Source: Bolinopsis microptera
Taxonomy: Eukaryota > Ctenophora > Tentaculata > Lobata > Bolinopsidae
Length of the DNA: 64,000 bases
Direction: 5' to 3'
NCBI RefSeq assembly: GCF_026151205.1
Contig: NC_087078.1
Coordinates: 15,889,118-15,953,117, forward strand
The notes below the pieces were generated by a model, which was not told where the DNA came from, searched no databases, and saw only the letters and a list, made by a program, of their open reading frames with translations. This document shows, one piece after another, positions 29,339-40,116 of this stretch (positions are counted from its first letter, which is position 1; the number at the start of each line of letters is the position of its first letter). Both the position numbers and the translations under genes were made by a program.

Positions 29339-30353
29339 CGGGTATATGGCCCCCAGAATATAGGTCGTTTTTTGAGCACTTAGAAACAGGTGTTAAAACT
29401 ACTTCTAAGCATGTTTAGGGCTGTAAATATGTACATAATAACCCTTTAAATGTTTCTTGGGTAGTTGAAAATAATTATTAGGTTTTTAAGTGTACTTTTT
29501 TTTCACCTGTAAAAATACCATTTTTTAACAGGGCCCCCAGAATATAGGTCCAAACATCTGTTCCTAAGTTGTTCTAAAATTGTCACAGACAGTTATATAA
29601 TGCAGTCAGAATATGTTGCTGAGACTGTATTGATGATGCCAATGGCTCCAGATACTAAATTGAAATGGTTTAGAGTATACTTAATAGCAAAAAATCAAAA
29701 ACTACGGCCCCCAGAATATAGGTATGCAAAAATCGTCCTCAAATACTCCACCTTCATACATTTTGATGATGCCATCTCTTCAGCATATGTTCTTTAACTG
29801 TTTCTCATCACTACCCCACATTCCTTAATGCTCAGGGTGACAGAGAAAATGCAGAATCTTGGTCGCTATTTTTTTTTAAAACCTATATTCTGGGGGCCAT
29901 ATTTAGAATTAGAATTAGAATTAGAATCAAATTTACACAGCAATACAATAAGAATAAAAAATAATTTAAGAAGCTTCAATCTGCTGTGCAGGACATTCAA
30001 GTCAGTCGAAAACTGTTAGCAGAACACCCTTCTAGGGACATAAGGATATAGTATGTAAAACATAATGAGTAATAAATTAATGAGTGATAAAATAAGATAT
30101 GATTTAACAGTGAACTGTGGGCATGAAGGTAACAATTAAGATTACATAGATGCCCACTTTGGGATTACGTTAGTAATGTTATTTACAGTTATATACAGAG
30201 AAGTATAGAACAATAATAGATTGGCAATGATAACAAATGGGAACGAGTAAAGGAGATGTTTAAAGTTCTATACTTCTGGAAATAGGTCATATATAACGCA
30301 GGGGGCCTTTCCACCCGACAAAAACTCCAGCACCATAAAATTTATTTCAGTTG

Positions 30354-33229
30354 TCACATAGCTAGAGTGTAGAAATAGTCGAAACTATTGTTTATTTCAT
30401 AGGATGAGACTCCTTGAATTACATCTGACATAAATTTAGATTTCATACATTGTGAGAATTTTACACTACATTCTATAGTCCTTATGTTCTCTGGAATTGT
30501 ATTCCAACATTTTGCACCTAAATATGTAAAGGTTTTGTGTGTTCTGGATTTGTGAATATAAAGGTTGCACCTCTCAGCATCACATGATCCTCCGGATACA
30601 TAAGACAATTTATCTGTGAATGATGATGGTGCAGCCTCATTAAGAATTTTATACATATACGTTGATAGATGGAGTTGTCTTCTTAAGTGTAAGGGTAACC
30701 ACTTCATATTTCGATATACATTTACTGATGGTTCCTGCCAATGAACATCCAGAGCAATTTTTGCTACTTTCTTGTATAATATATCAAGAGAATTAAGTTT
30801 GGTTTTGGCAGCCCTACACCATATTATATCCAGGTAGTCGAATTGGGGGAGCATAAGAGCATTTACAAACATTTTTCTATATTTCAGTGGAAGAAGATTT
30901 TTCGACCTGTATAATGCCCCTATTCTTTTAGCAATTTTTGATTTCACATAATCAATATGGTCTTGAAAGTTCAATAAATTGTCTATCATGAGACCTAAAT
31001 ATTTTTGAGATTTAGTTTCTTCTATAAATAGGCATTCTTTTTCCAAATCCAGAGGGATTGACAACGTGTCCAGATTAGGTGATCTATCAAATACAATGAA
31101 TGAAGATTTTGCAGCATTTAGCCTCAGCTTGTTGATTCTAAGCCATTCATACACAATTTTCATATCCTTAATTACATTCTCATATATGCCTCGGGAAATG
31201 TTATCAAAATATAGTGCACTGTCATCTGCAAATAAGTAAACAGTAGATTGTGTGCAATTTCTACTGAGATCATTTATGAATAAACTAAATAGAATTGGTC
31301 CTAATATGCTACCCTGTGGCACACCTGTTTTAACAGGGAGTGATGTGCTTACATTACCACGTATTTTGGTGTGCTGCTTTCTGTCCCCAAGGTAGCTTTT
31401 GAACCACTTTATGACAAAGCCATCAACTCCATAATACTTAATTTTTTTAATAAAATATTATGGCTTACTGTGTCAAAGGCCTTTTTAATATCTAAGAATA
31501 CAATTGCAGGTTTCTTCTGTGATTCCTTAGACGTAAATATTTTATCAAATAGATTAAGCATTAGAAAAGTGGTGGAATGATCTTTTCTAAATCCATACTG
31601 ATGGTTGGTAAGCAGTTTATTGGTTTCAACATACTCTGTAAGCTGTTGGTTAACAAAATATTCTATGCATTTTCCAAGTAGGGGGAGTATGGATATTGGC
31701 CGGTAGTTATTTGGATCATTAGGGTCACCAGTTTTAAGAATTGGGGTGACTGATGCAATTTTACATGCCAACGGCATTGTTCCACTTTTCATACTAAGGT
31801 TTATAATATGAGCTACTGGATCGATGATTTGGGGAATAATATACTTATATACTTTAATGGGCATGATATCGTTAATCGATTTATCTGATGGTATACTGAG
31901 TATATATTCTTTTACTTGTTCAACAGTCACCTCTTCGAATACAGAGAGTTTACACTCTGTTGGAGGCGGCATATATTCTAGGAAGTCGTCTGAATCCTTT
32001 TCCTTAATCGATTCTTGTATTATTGTACCAACTGTGGCAAAATGCAGGTTAACTCCGTTAACATTTAAGTTGCTTGGGGAAGAGCTACTTATTTTTCCAG
32101 GTAAGTTTGAAGCATGTTTGATAGTTTTCCAAATACCTTTCAAATCGTTTTTTGCACTTTTCACAGTAAGGTCCTGAACAATATTTGTACGTCTGTTTTC
32201 TTTGGATAATTTTGTCACATAGTTTCTTTGGGGACGATAGTTATCCCACGAAGTAGAGCATTTCTTATGTAGTTCACTTTTTCTGCATTTACATATTCCA
32301 TTAATACAATTACACTTGAATTTGTTTAATTGTCCTAAACACTTTCTATACTTTCTGAAAAGCATCTTCTTCTTCCGTATTTCTGCCAACAGTTCTTTAG
32401 AGGGATTACAAAGAAAGTTACTATTACATCTTATCTGTTTAGGTGGACAGTAATTGTCATACGATTCCTGGATGTGATGATTAAGTCCATCTAGGGCATG
32501 GTCTACATTAGTACAGCTTAGAATATTACTGTAGTTACTGCAGGATCCCAGAAAATAGCTTAAGGCTTTTAGATTGTTTAAGGAGTGGTCTCTGATAAGG
32601 ACCTTCTGGAATTTACTAGCTTTATTTACTTTAAAGTCGAGAACACATTTGAGAGCTTGGTGATCTCCTATTCTATCATCAAGTACTTTACACTCTATGA
32701 AATTAGAGTAACAGTTAGTCATTACAACATCTATTGTGCTCTGCGTTATTCTACCATCTAAGTTTGCAACTCTAGTAATTCCTGTAACAGTCTGTATCAT
32801 TCCAAAGAGCTTCATTGTTATATCTAACTTTTTATAATCTAGATCAGATAAAGAGTTTTGGTTAACATTAACATCGCCAATCCATATTACTTTCTTACCT
32901 TGAAGTTTCATCATACATTCAGTCATATAATCAAGGAAAGTATCTAGATGACAAAAGTTTTGTGATCTGTAGAAGCAGCAAATGTAAAGATTGGCGTCCT
33001 TGAGTTGTATCCATAAAGCTTCGATTTTAGAAATATCAGAGTAGGTTATATCTAAATTGAGTAATTTGTGGTTAACATTTTGGTTGATCAATATACCACA
33101 CCCTCCTCTTCCTCTATCGTTAGGTCTATCACACCTTATAAAATCAAAGTTTAAGGGTAAGTTAAGTGTACTAGTGTCTATATTAGATTTAAGGTTTGTC
33201 TCATTAATTCCAATTATGTCAAGCTTTTC
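30354..33229 (-). pseudogene. LINE C ORF2, main part: endonuclease and RT, one frameshift
   Basis: Runs from the RLE2 target duplication (33229) in the frame KLDIIGINETNLKS, GRGGCGILINQ, FYRSQNF, WIGDVNVNQ, STIDVVMTN and IGDHQALK (endonuclease), then NNYRPISILPLLGKCIEYF, FLDIKKAFDTVSHN, PQGSILGPILFSLF and LFADDSALYF (RT), ending with TYLGAKCWNTIPENIR and a stop at 30354. The only frame break found lies in a run of seven T (31442-31448, A on the coding strand) where one base more or less joins the two open frames. A homopolymer error is as likely as a real mutation. Upstream the frame continues across RLE2 at 37642-37800. Confidence 0.88.
33191..33229. repeat. RLE2 target-site duplication, left copy (39 bp)
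   Basis: Begins AAGGTTTGTCTCATTAATTC; identical to 37642-37680. It lies in the LINE C endonuclease coding region. Confidence 0.92.
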
Positions 33230-33230
33230 C

Positions 33231-34550
33231 CTGCTTGATGTTTATCAGGAGTTCGTTGTGTGGTCAAGGTTCAAGCTTAAGTCGTCTAAGTCTAGGGCAC
33301 TAGTCTACCAGAAGGGAGTGACAGTGGAGTGGGTTGTAGAGAGTTCAGAAGGTAGTCAGGCGAGGTTGCAGCTTAGCGGGGAGGTGATCCCGAATGTATC
33401 TGAGAAACCAATCAAGTTTCTAGGGAGGTGGATTCGGGCAGAAGGAAAGGACAAAGCTATAATCGAGAAAACACACGAGGATCTTGTTACATACCTCAGT
33501 AGACTCGATCTTAGCTCCCTCACCGGCCTGCAGAAATGTTGGGGGTATCAGTATATGGTCCTTCCAAAGATGAAGTGGCCACTTGCCATTTATGATATCC
33601 CGATCAGCACTGTTTCTCGCTGGGAGCAAACAACTAACAGTCATCTCAGAAAATGGCTAGGAGTGGGACACACGCTTAGTAGCTCTTGCCTGTTTAGTCA
33701 TTCATCCAGTGTTGCTCTCCCCATCGACAGCCTAACCGACACTTGGAAAGTAGAAAAGTGCCGTCTCTTGCAGTCATATCAAACATCTCAGGATGCTTTG
33801 ATCAGAGCGGTGCAACCCCAGGTGCGGTCTGGGAGAGTTTGGAAGGCAGATGCTCAGCTTCACGAAGCTGAAAGAGACTTGGTGTGTGAGTCAGTGCGAG
33901 GTATGGTGCAACCTCTTAGTAGAGCGGGAATTGGTTTCGGTGATTGGAAGAAGCCCTGGGAGAAGATGTCAGAAAAGGAGCAGCAGAGGGAGGTGTTAGA
34001 TAGGGTTAAGGAGAACATCAGGAAGGAAAGAGAGGTGCAGTTGGGTACGTTGGAGATGCAGTCCAGGTGGGGTAATTGGAGAGAGCTGGTGACAAGGACT
34101 GACATGAGCTGGCTCACGCTCTTCAAGTATGGGGACTCATTAATCGGTTTTCTGCTTAGTGCTGTGTATGGCACGCTTGTTACACCAGCTTTAGCATCCA
34201 AGTGGAGCGAGGATGAGGATGGGATGTGCAAGCTGTGTGGTGACAAGTTGGGAACTGTGCCGCATATTCTGGCTGGTTGTCCTGTGGCACTAAGTCAAGG
34301 GAGATACCGATGGCGCCACGATAAGGTGCTTAAACAAATAGCAGACCAAGTGAAATTCCATTGTGAGCGGAGAGTCAACAAGAGGAAGAGCTCTTGTGTC
34401 ACTCGGAAAGCCATTGAGTTTGTTCCAGCAGGAGGGAGGTTTAAGGAGGTGAAGAGGTCGAAAGTCAGTGAGTTTGGGATTCTGAGTGGGGCCACTGATT
34501 GGATAGTATTAGCAGACCTGGATGAGCAGCTGAAATTCCCGTCGGATATA
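33231..34550 (+). pseudogene. RLE2 coding region, first part: RT thumb and zinc finger
   Basis: 440 codons, open from the insertion junction (LLDVYQEFVVWSRFK). Recognisable: KFLGRWI, LQKCWGYQYMVLPKMKW and HLRKWLGVG of the post-RT region, then the finger CKLCGDKLGTVPHILAGC (CX2CX8HX4C) and YRWRHDKVLKQIA. It stops at LKFPSDI, where a 14-bp target duplication marks the nested insertion; coding resumes at 36733. Confidence 0.85.
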
Positions 34551-36718
34551 TGTATGTATGTATGTATGTATTTTGACACGGGGCAGCGCTAGACCCCATG
34601 TAGTGCCCTCAACCTACTTTTAGATTTGAAGGTCATAAAGGCGACAACAATGCCAAGAGGACAGCGCAAGCCGGTGGGCTGTACACTGGGCACGCGCGCG
34701 TAATAATAGAGCTCAAACAGGTAATAGACCCCGCGAGCATATAGAATCAGGATTTTACAGGATGTGGGCAGCCGGCCCTGTGAAGGTGATGGATGCGTGC
34801 AAATCTGAGGGCTTGAAGCGAGTGTATTGTGGAGCTAGCGTACTCTGATAAGTGAAGTAGCCCGAACCAGGTAGCTCACCTGCTCCGCATCGCGGGGGGC
34901 CGCTCCAGTTTACAGATGTACATGCGGAGATATGTCGACGCTCGTGAGTGAATGGGGAATAGCTGATTTGTGCGAAGGTAATGTGTGGGTTATGATGGTG
35001 CTGTTACTTTATAAGTTCTAAGCTTGTAGAATGTGTTGCAAAAACCATCCTAATTGAGGTTTATTGGTTGGCGTATGTAGTGAACTAGTGGGGTTTGACG
35101 ATGAAAGAGCGCTAAGATAATTTTGGGAATGTAGTATGGGCAGTGACAGATTCAAGGTTGATGGAGATAATTAAAACAACGAATATAACTGCAATTGTAA
35201 AAAGTAATAGCAAATATTTGTAAGTGAATCTCGATTGTTTGTGAATCCTCTTTATCGACACTATGATGCTGAGGCGAAGTTCGGGACTGATCTGGTATCA
35301 TCTTCCTTGAGTATACTAATCAGATCAACCTGGAGTGATGGAACGTTTCAATTATGTGGATTTGTCGTAATCTCGTGGAATAGTCGTAGGCTTGTGCGCG
35401 CGCAGGCTCGCGCGCGCACTAAATTTTCTGTTTAAAAAATGACGACTATTAGGTTGCTACGTCCTTGAGTTGTATGGCGTTCGCGCGTTACGTTTAATGC
35501 GGGAAATTTGAAGGACGGATTTAACTGGTTTGAGTAACTGGATTTCATTGAAGTTGTGTTTGGTGGAGCAAGGCGGTAGGTTCGTTTTTTAGGGGTGATT
35601 AGTGGGAGTGTTCTAACCTGGTGGTGGTGGAGGAACTGCTAATACCGGATGAAGGGGTACCCTGGAGGCAGTGATTGGATCTCTACTGGTTTGGAGAGTG
35701 GGAGTCCTTTATTTAGGTTGTCTGATGAATATCTGTGTCAAGTCGTCAATCTGGAATAACTCGAGTTTTAGTAATTTATAAAGTGGGCTGTAACATTGCG
35801 TTCCAGCCCTGAGAGGGAAAATAAACTAGTAAGAAGATGTAATTATTGGAAAATTGATGCAGATTACATTTATTGACTGATCAGAACAAGGAATAATGTT
35901 ATGTGGAGTCCAACTTGTAGTTATTCATCTCATGTGATGGTTTAGCGAAGATTTCTGGATCGGAGTAGTATGATGCAGATATCAGATTTCGTAGTGCTGA
36001 TCCATTGTGTTGATGTACTGCTGCGTAAACTGGTTTCCACATATGTATGTCACAAGGGTAGCCGGGGTACTCGAATCCTAATTAGATCTCTAGCTTTGTG
36101 TTCGCCGTAGAGTGGAGAGTGGATATCCATAGTGCTGTGTACCTGTGTAGGGTTGAAATTCCAAGGTTGCTGAAATGATGATGGTGTTAGAGAAAGACGC
36201 AAGGTGTAACATGTGTTACACCGTGGTAAGAAAGGCATTATGGTAGCAGAGAATGCATTATGACAGGAGAATGAGCGAAAGTAATGCAAATGAAAAAAAA
36301 AGGACCGAATTGCTGAGGTGATTGAGTGAGTGAGATGCTGCATTGCTACTGGCTGACTCGCCAGCAACAATGCAAGTCCAAGAAGAAAGAAGGAGAGACA
36401 CTGTCCGTTATCTGGGTGAGCCACCACCGACAGTGCTCCCACTTATGTGGGGCTGAGGGTGTTGGCTCCAAGAACCAGCCGTGAGCGAACAGCGCCTGTC
36501 CCCCTCTATGGTTAACTTGAGAGTAACAGGACTATGCCATTCTCCAGGCCAATCCGTTCAGTAACCAGCTGACCAAGCACCACCTCTGATGGAAGATGTG
36601 GTTAGGATTGGACTTCGCTAGGATTTGTCAGTTTTTCTGTAGACACTAATGCTCCCTCGAGGAAAGACATGAGCCCCGGCGAAACTGACCAAAAACGTGG
36701 CAGGGATTCTCACCCTCC
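34551..36718 (-). mobile_element. 2,168-bp non-coding insertion in RLE2, TACA-tailed
   Basis: Flanked by TCCCGTCGGATATA at 34537-34550 and 36719-36732. Its left end is a TGTA repeat, i.e. a TACA-repeat 3' tail on the minus strand, so it was probably copied in by a LINE machinery in minus orientation. On the minus strand the sequence before the tail reads GTCTAGCGCTGCCCCGTGTC. No protein domain can be recognised; it is richer in G+C than its surroundings. Probably a non-autonomous retroelement. Confidence 0.8.
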
Positions 36719-36732
36719 TCCCGTCGGATATA

Positions 36733-37095
36733 GCAACGACCAGATTAAGACCAGATTTGGTTCTTTTCTCGAAAGCTTCCAAGAGAGTAATCTGGTGGGA
36801 GCTTACAGTACCGTCGGAAGAGAGAATAGCTGCATCCCATGAGCTGAAGCTTGATCGGTATAACAGTCTACAAGCGGAAATACAAGCTAATGGGTGGTCA
36901 TGTTTCAGCTTTGCTGTTGAGGTTGGTGCTAGAGGTGTGGTCGCAGCAAGTTTGGAGTGTGCATCAAGGAAGATTGGTCTGACTGGGAGAGCCCTCAAGA
37001 AGTTGGTCAGAGATTGTGGGAAGGATGCAGCCCATTGTTCAAGATGGATTTATCTGCTGTCTAGGAAAAGAGAGTGGGAGATGAGAGCTGTTTGA
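36733..37095 (+). pseudogene. RLE2 coding region, last part: restriction-like endonuclease
   Basis: 120 codons after the nested insertion: ATTRLRPDLVLFSKASKR then VIWWELTVPSEE (PD-(D/E)XK catalytic pair), KLDRYNSL, and FAVEVGARG, which ends at REWEMRAV and TGA. Continuity with LKFPSDI at 34550 is exact once the insertion and one copy of its target duplication are removed. Confidence 0.88.
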
Positions 37096-37641
37096 GCTTT
37101 ATGACTTCACCTAACAGCCAGAGGTGCCATAAGCTAACTCGTCGTAAATCGCGAGCTCTAGCAGGTATCCTCGGGTGATTGTCAGATCAGATGGTGGTCC
37201 AAGAGAGACTGCTGGGGCACCTGACAGAAAACCGTATCGCAATGAAAGCCCCGAAACGGTGTCAGGTTTGTGACTGAAGATTCTGATCAAGCTCAGGGTT
37301 GAGTCTACACAGTGTCGCCACTTGCCGATGCCAGTTGATGCGAGAAGACACTGATGTAAGTGGGAAGTTATGTCTAAGAAACAGCGTGTGGTTCGGGTGC
37401 CGGTTGAACGCATGTAAAAGGGAGGGTATATCCGTATTTCGCTGCTAGTGATGCAGTCCTTAGCCCGGTAGCTAAGGCTTCCCCGTTTCTCGCTCATTTG
37501 TGCTCCGATGGGCTTGTGACCTCTGCGGGGGTCAAGTGCAGGATGAGGGACATGGCTGACCAGGAGAAGGTTGTTTTTGGGAGATAGAGTAAGGTTGGTT
37601 TGGTGTTGTGCCTTCGCAGTTTAACTGTATCTTTACTCTAT
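37096..37641 (+). other. RLE2 3' untranslated region
   Basis: Non-coding by position between the RLE2 stop and the right target duplication. Contains GACCTCTGCGGGGGTCAAG, a hairpin-prone stretch, near 37520. Structured 3' UTRs are bound by the RT in R2-type elements; a match in structure was not tested. Confidence 0.6.
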
Positions 37642-37800
37642 AAGGTTTGTCTCATTAATTCCAATTATGTCAAGCTTTTCGCGAAATATTAGCTCCTGTA
37701 GTTCGAGAGTTTTTGCCAGATTAGTCAGGCCACCCTGTATATTACATAGACCAAGAGAGAGATTATCGTTTATTGAGGTACGAATAAGGTTAAACCAAAG
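37642..37800 (-). CDS. LINE C ORF2, endonuclease N-terminal segment
   Basis: Minus-strand codons LCNIQGGLTNLAKTLELQELIF then REKLDIIGINETNL, the usual start of an APE-type endonuclease. 37642-37680 is the right copy of the 39-bp RLE2 target duplication. No ATG precedes CNIQGG in this frame; a TAG stands at about 37802, so the ORF2 start is either non-ATG or lost by mutation in the roughly 290-bp ORF1-ORF2 spacer. Confidence 0.8.
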
Positions 37801-38091
37801 CTAATGGGGAACAAATCCACATGCAGTCTCCTCAAGTAGACTAAGTTTCAAATCATGTCATACATATGATTTAAATTGGATTTCGGATCAGCAATCATAC
37901 TGCAGTTTAAATCATAAAATTTAACAGCATAAAATAGTAACTCACTTCTGTTTGTGATAAATATAGCTTGAGAGATATAAAAACGTTAAATTATTAGAAA
38001 TTTGTGCTGATCTAACATTTTAAACCAGATAAAACAGTAATCCTGTTATTATTCATGTTGATACCCTTGGATTATAGAATTTTAATGAAGT

Positions 38092-40005
38092 TTAACACAA
38101 GTGAGTTACATATTTGAGATGCTTACCAAGCCTGGCAATTCCTAACTTATTGAGGTGCACATTGTCATGGCCCCTGCCAAAATACTTGTCCTTTCTATTA
38201 TAATTTAAAGTAAAGAGATTATTTTCATGTTCTGTGTTAATGTATATTAGCCCATGCTTATAACACATATTCTCTAAGTATCGATTAAGTCCCTGCACTA
38301 TAATGTTCTTACTAGTGACAGCTCTAGGCAGAATATTTAAGATATATATTTTTGCACTATTAAATTCTGCCCACAATTTTTGAACAAATTCTTCCATGTC
38401 ATTGGTGGCACTGTTGAAGTTCATTGTGTTGAGGTCAATTGGATCAACACAGTTAGTACCAGTTAGTAAAACAACCTTTTTAACCTTTTCTTTGTTGAGA
38501 ACTTTGAACTGACTGTCGCTAAAGAGTCTTTGGGACATTTGGATTGAGTTGGCCCCTGGGTAGAAAAATACTTTGGCCTTCTGAGATGAAGAGCTCAACA
38601 GTTTTTCATTCAGATGCCTAAACATGCTGCTGCTGATATAAACAGTGCTCACATCGTTGGGTGTCTCCTTTTCGAACAGTTGTTGTCTGTTAACATGCCG
38701 CCCTGATTGATGGGGTGGTGGAGATGTATAGGGTGGGGTTAGAGGTCGGTGCTGATAAGCACCATTCGTTTTCCTTGATGGATGAACTATAAACTCGTCT
38801 TCTTGATAAGGTACATAGCCGCTGGAGTTTGAGATGTTTTCATATGGGTCATGGTAATTGTCATTGCACATGTTGGTTGGTGTACTTGTTAATCTTTGGA
38901 CAACAGCTACAGGTTTGATCAGTCTGAATGTGATACTGATCCTTTTGTTTGTACAAGATGGTTGAGTACAGATTTCATGTCTGTAATGAAGCTGAGATTT
39001 TTTAGACATGATACAAACATCCCCATGCTTTAGATCTAGGGCAGACACCACTTTTCCTGTTTGAATTTCTGTGAACTGCATCGTCCTAGAGGCACCCAGA
39101 GAAACTGTAACAATGTAAGAGTTTTCATCGATGCATTCTTCATTATCACTATGGATAGGCATGCATTCTGTCCCAGTACTGTAGTAGTTTACGAGAGCAC
39201 TGTTGTAAACATAATCCGGGAGTAACACATCAAGATATGAACAGATAGCAGCCAGATAGGACTGATGTGGTATCTCCTTCGCCTCGTGACTTCCCCCATT
39301 ATACACATATGGGAAGTCCCCAAAGTAAGCTGTTTTCCTATTTTGAAACTGGTGGCTAAAATCCAATTCTCTCAGGAAGATGTCTAAGGAGAATTTTTGA
39401 AACGGTGCCTGATCAATGAGTTCAACAGGTGGTATGATAATGTCAGGGCTTTCGTCATTTACACTTAAGGCCACACTAGATATGGGTGTTACATCTATTT
39501 CAGCATAATACTTGCCACTCCATGGATTGACAGATCCTGCACTCCCACTGATTTGATTTTCTGTGTTGTTGGAAATAATAGAATCTGGTGCTTCTATGAT
39601 GCCATCACTATTGATTAGCATGAAAGATTCAGGCACCTCGCATTCACTGTCATATTCAATCTGATCGTTTTCAAATTCTGTCTGAACTGCAACATCTGAA
39701 CACCTATCCAGGACAGCCCGATAATCTATTGACTGATTGGTACTTTGATGTAACAACGTACCATTAATCTCTGCTATAGTCTGAGAAGTTTGAACAATGT
39801 CTTCTAGGATGATCACTTTCCGCTCGAGAAACTTGACATGAGATTTGAGTGCAGTACAGTTTTTGCATTTTTGATCACATTCCGACAATAGTTTTCCAAA
39901 AAATATTTCCATTGAATCGTCCATGATATTGAGTTGATGATTTGAATTAAGTTGTTGATTTGAATTGAAGCAAATTGAAGAGTTCACATGTGAGATTTGT
40001 TCCAT
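38092..40005 (-). CDS. LINE C ORF1: AlkB-like dioxygenase plus SGNH hydrolase
   Basis: 637 codons from ATG at 40005, uninterrupted. Residues 30-80 hold CDQKCKNC followed by a heptad region (coiled coil likely). Residues about 225-365 form an AlkB-like Fe(II)/2-oxoglutarate dioxygenase domain: NYYSTGTECMPIHSD with H285 and D287, YRHEI with H343, and NKRISITFR with R355 and R361 (R-x5-R). These are the iron triad and the 2-oxoglutarate/substrate arginines of AlkB, which removes methyl lesions from RNA or DNA. Residues about 453-637 form an SGNH hydrolase: Ser in YISSSMF (458-460), LLTGTN (Asn 518) and HDNVHLN (Asp 614, His 617). The two domains are separated by a Pro-rich linker (420-433). Position and strand directly upstream of the endonuclease/RT frame make it the LINE's ORF1, probably a ribonucleoprotein component. 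Confidence 0.9.
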   Translation of the reverse strand: MEQISHVNSSICFNSNQQLNSNHQLNIMDDSMEIFFGKLLSECDQKCKNCTALKSHVKFLERKVIILEDIVQTSQTIAEINGTLLHQSTNQSIDYRAVLDRCSDVAVQTEFENDQIEYDSECEVPESFMLINSDGIIEAPDSIISNNTENQISGSAGSVNPWSGKYYAEIDVTPISSVALSVNDESPDIIIPPVELIDQAPFQKFSLDIFLRELDFSHQFQNRKTAYFGDFPYVYNGGSHEAKEIPHQSYLAAICSYLDVLLPDYVYNSALVNYYSTGTECMPIHSDNEECIDENSYIVTVSLGASRTMQFTEIQTGKVVSALDLKHGDVCIMSKKSQLHYRHEICTQPSCTNKRISITFRLIKPVAVVQRLTSTPTNMCNDNYHDPYENISNSSGYVPYQEDEFIVHPSRKTNGAYQHRPLTPPYTSPPPHQSGRHVNRQQLFEKETPNDVSTVYISSSMFRHLNEKLLSSSSQKAKVFFYPGANSIQMSQRLFSDSQFKVLNKEKVKKVVLLTGTNCVDPIDLNTMNFNSATNDMEEFVQKLWAEFNSAKIYILNILPRAVTSKNIIVQGLNRYLENMCYKHGLIYINTEHENNLFTLNYNRKDKYFGRGHDNVHLNKLGIARLGKHLKYVTHLC

Positions 40006-40116
40006 TCCATTAACGTTACATTCGTATTACATTCGTATTACTTTGGTCATACCTCAATAAATGTATTTAATTGTAGTTGTGAAAATAGTTTAAAACTATA
40101 TATATATATATACCCG

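Larger units (their letters stand above)
33230..37641 (+). mobile_element. RLE2: second R2/NeSL-type element, 5'-truncated, nested in LINE C
   Basis: Plus-strand insertion bounded by a 39-bp target duplication. Its coding starts in the RT thumb region and ends with the restriction-like endonuclease, followed by about 545 bp of 3' UTR. It is interrupted by a 2,168-bp insertion at 34551-36718. The RT core is missing through 5' truncation. It is clearly related in layout to RLE1 (WRHDKVLK, RPD...E) but too divergent to be the same family. Confidence 0.88.
29903..40111 (-). mobile_element. LINE C: AlkB/SGNH ORF1-bearing non-LTR retrotransposon, apparently full length
   Basis: Minus-strand element with 5' end near 40110, ORF1 40005-38092, ORF2 from about 37800 to 30354, a 3' UTR and a tail of TCTAAT repeats ending near 29903. 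Interrupted at 33230-37641 by RLE2; its own length is about 5.8 kb. It integrated into the terminal repeat of the MITE-like element at an AT-rich spot, so any target duplication (ATAT) is unresolvable. The RT sequence is related to LINE B in this window. Confidence 0.85.
29339..40116. mobile_element. short TA-flanked inverted-repeat element (MITE-like), split by LINE C
   Basis: Left terminus 29339 begins CGGGTATATGGCCCCCAGAA (27-bp terminal repeat to 29365) after a TA. The right terminus is the reverse complement, but broken: 29881-29902 gives its inner part ending GGGGGCCATAT, and ACCCG followed by TA stands at 40112-40118. Without the 10.2-kb insertion the element is about 570 bp. The core GGCCCCCAGAATATAGG also occurs internally at about 29530 and 29704. 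TA duplication and TIRs suggest a mariner/Tc1-type non-autonomous element. Confidence 0.75.

Noticed and set aside
36050..36442. 130-codon minus-strand frame with a hydrophobic start in the RLE2-nested insertion
   Set aside because: No recognisable domain; the hydrophobic stretch may be chance. Kept as part of a non-coding insertion.
36618..36998. 126-codon minus-strand frame
   Set aside because: Mostly antisense to the clear RLE2 endonuclease codons on the plus strand.
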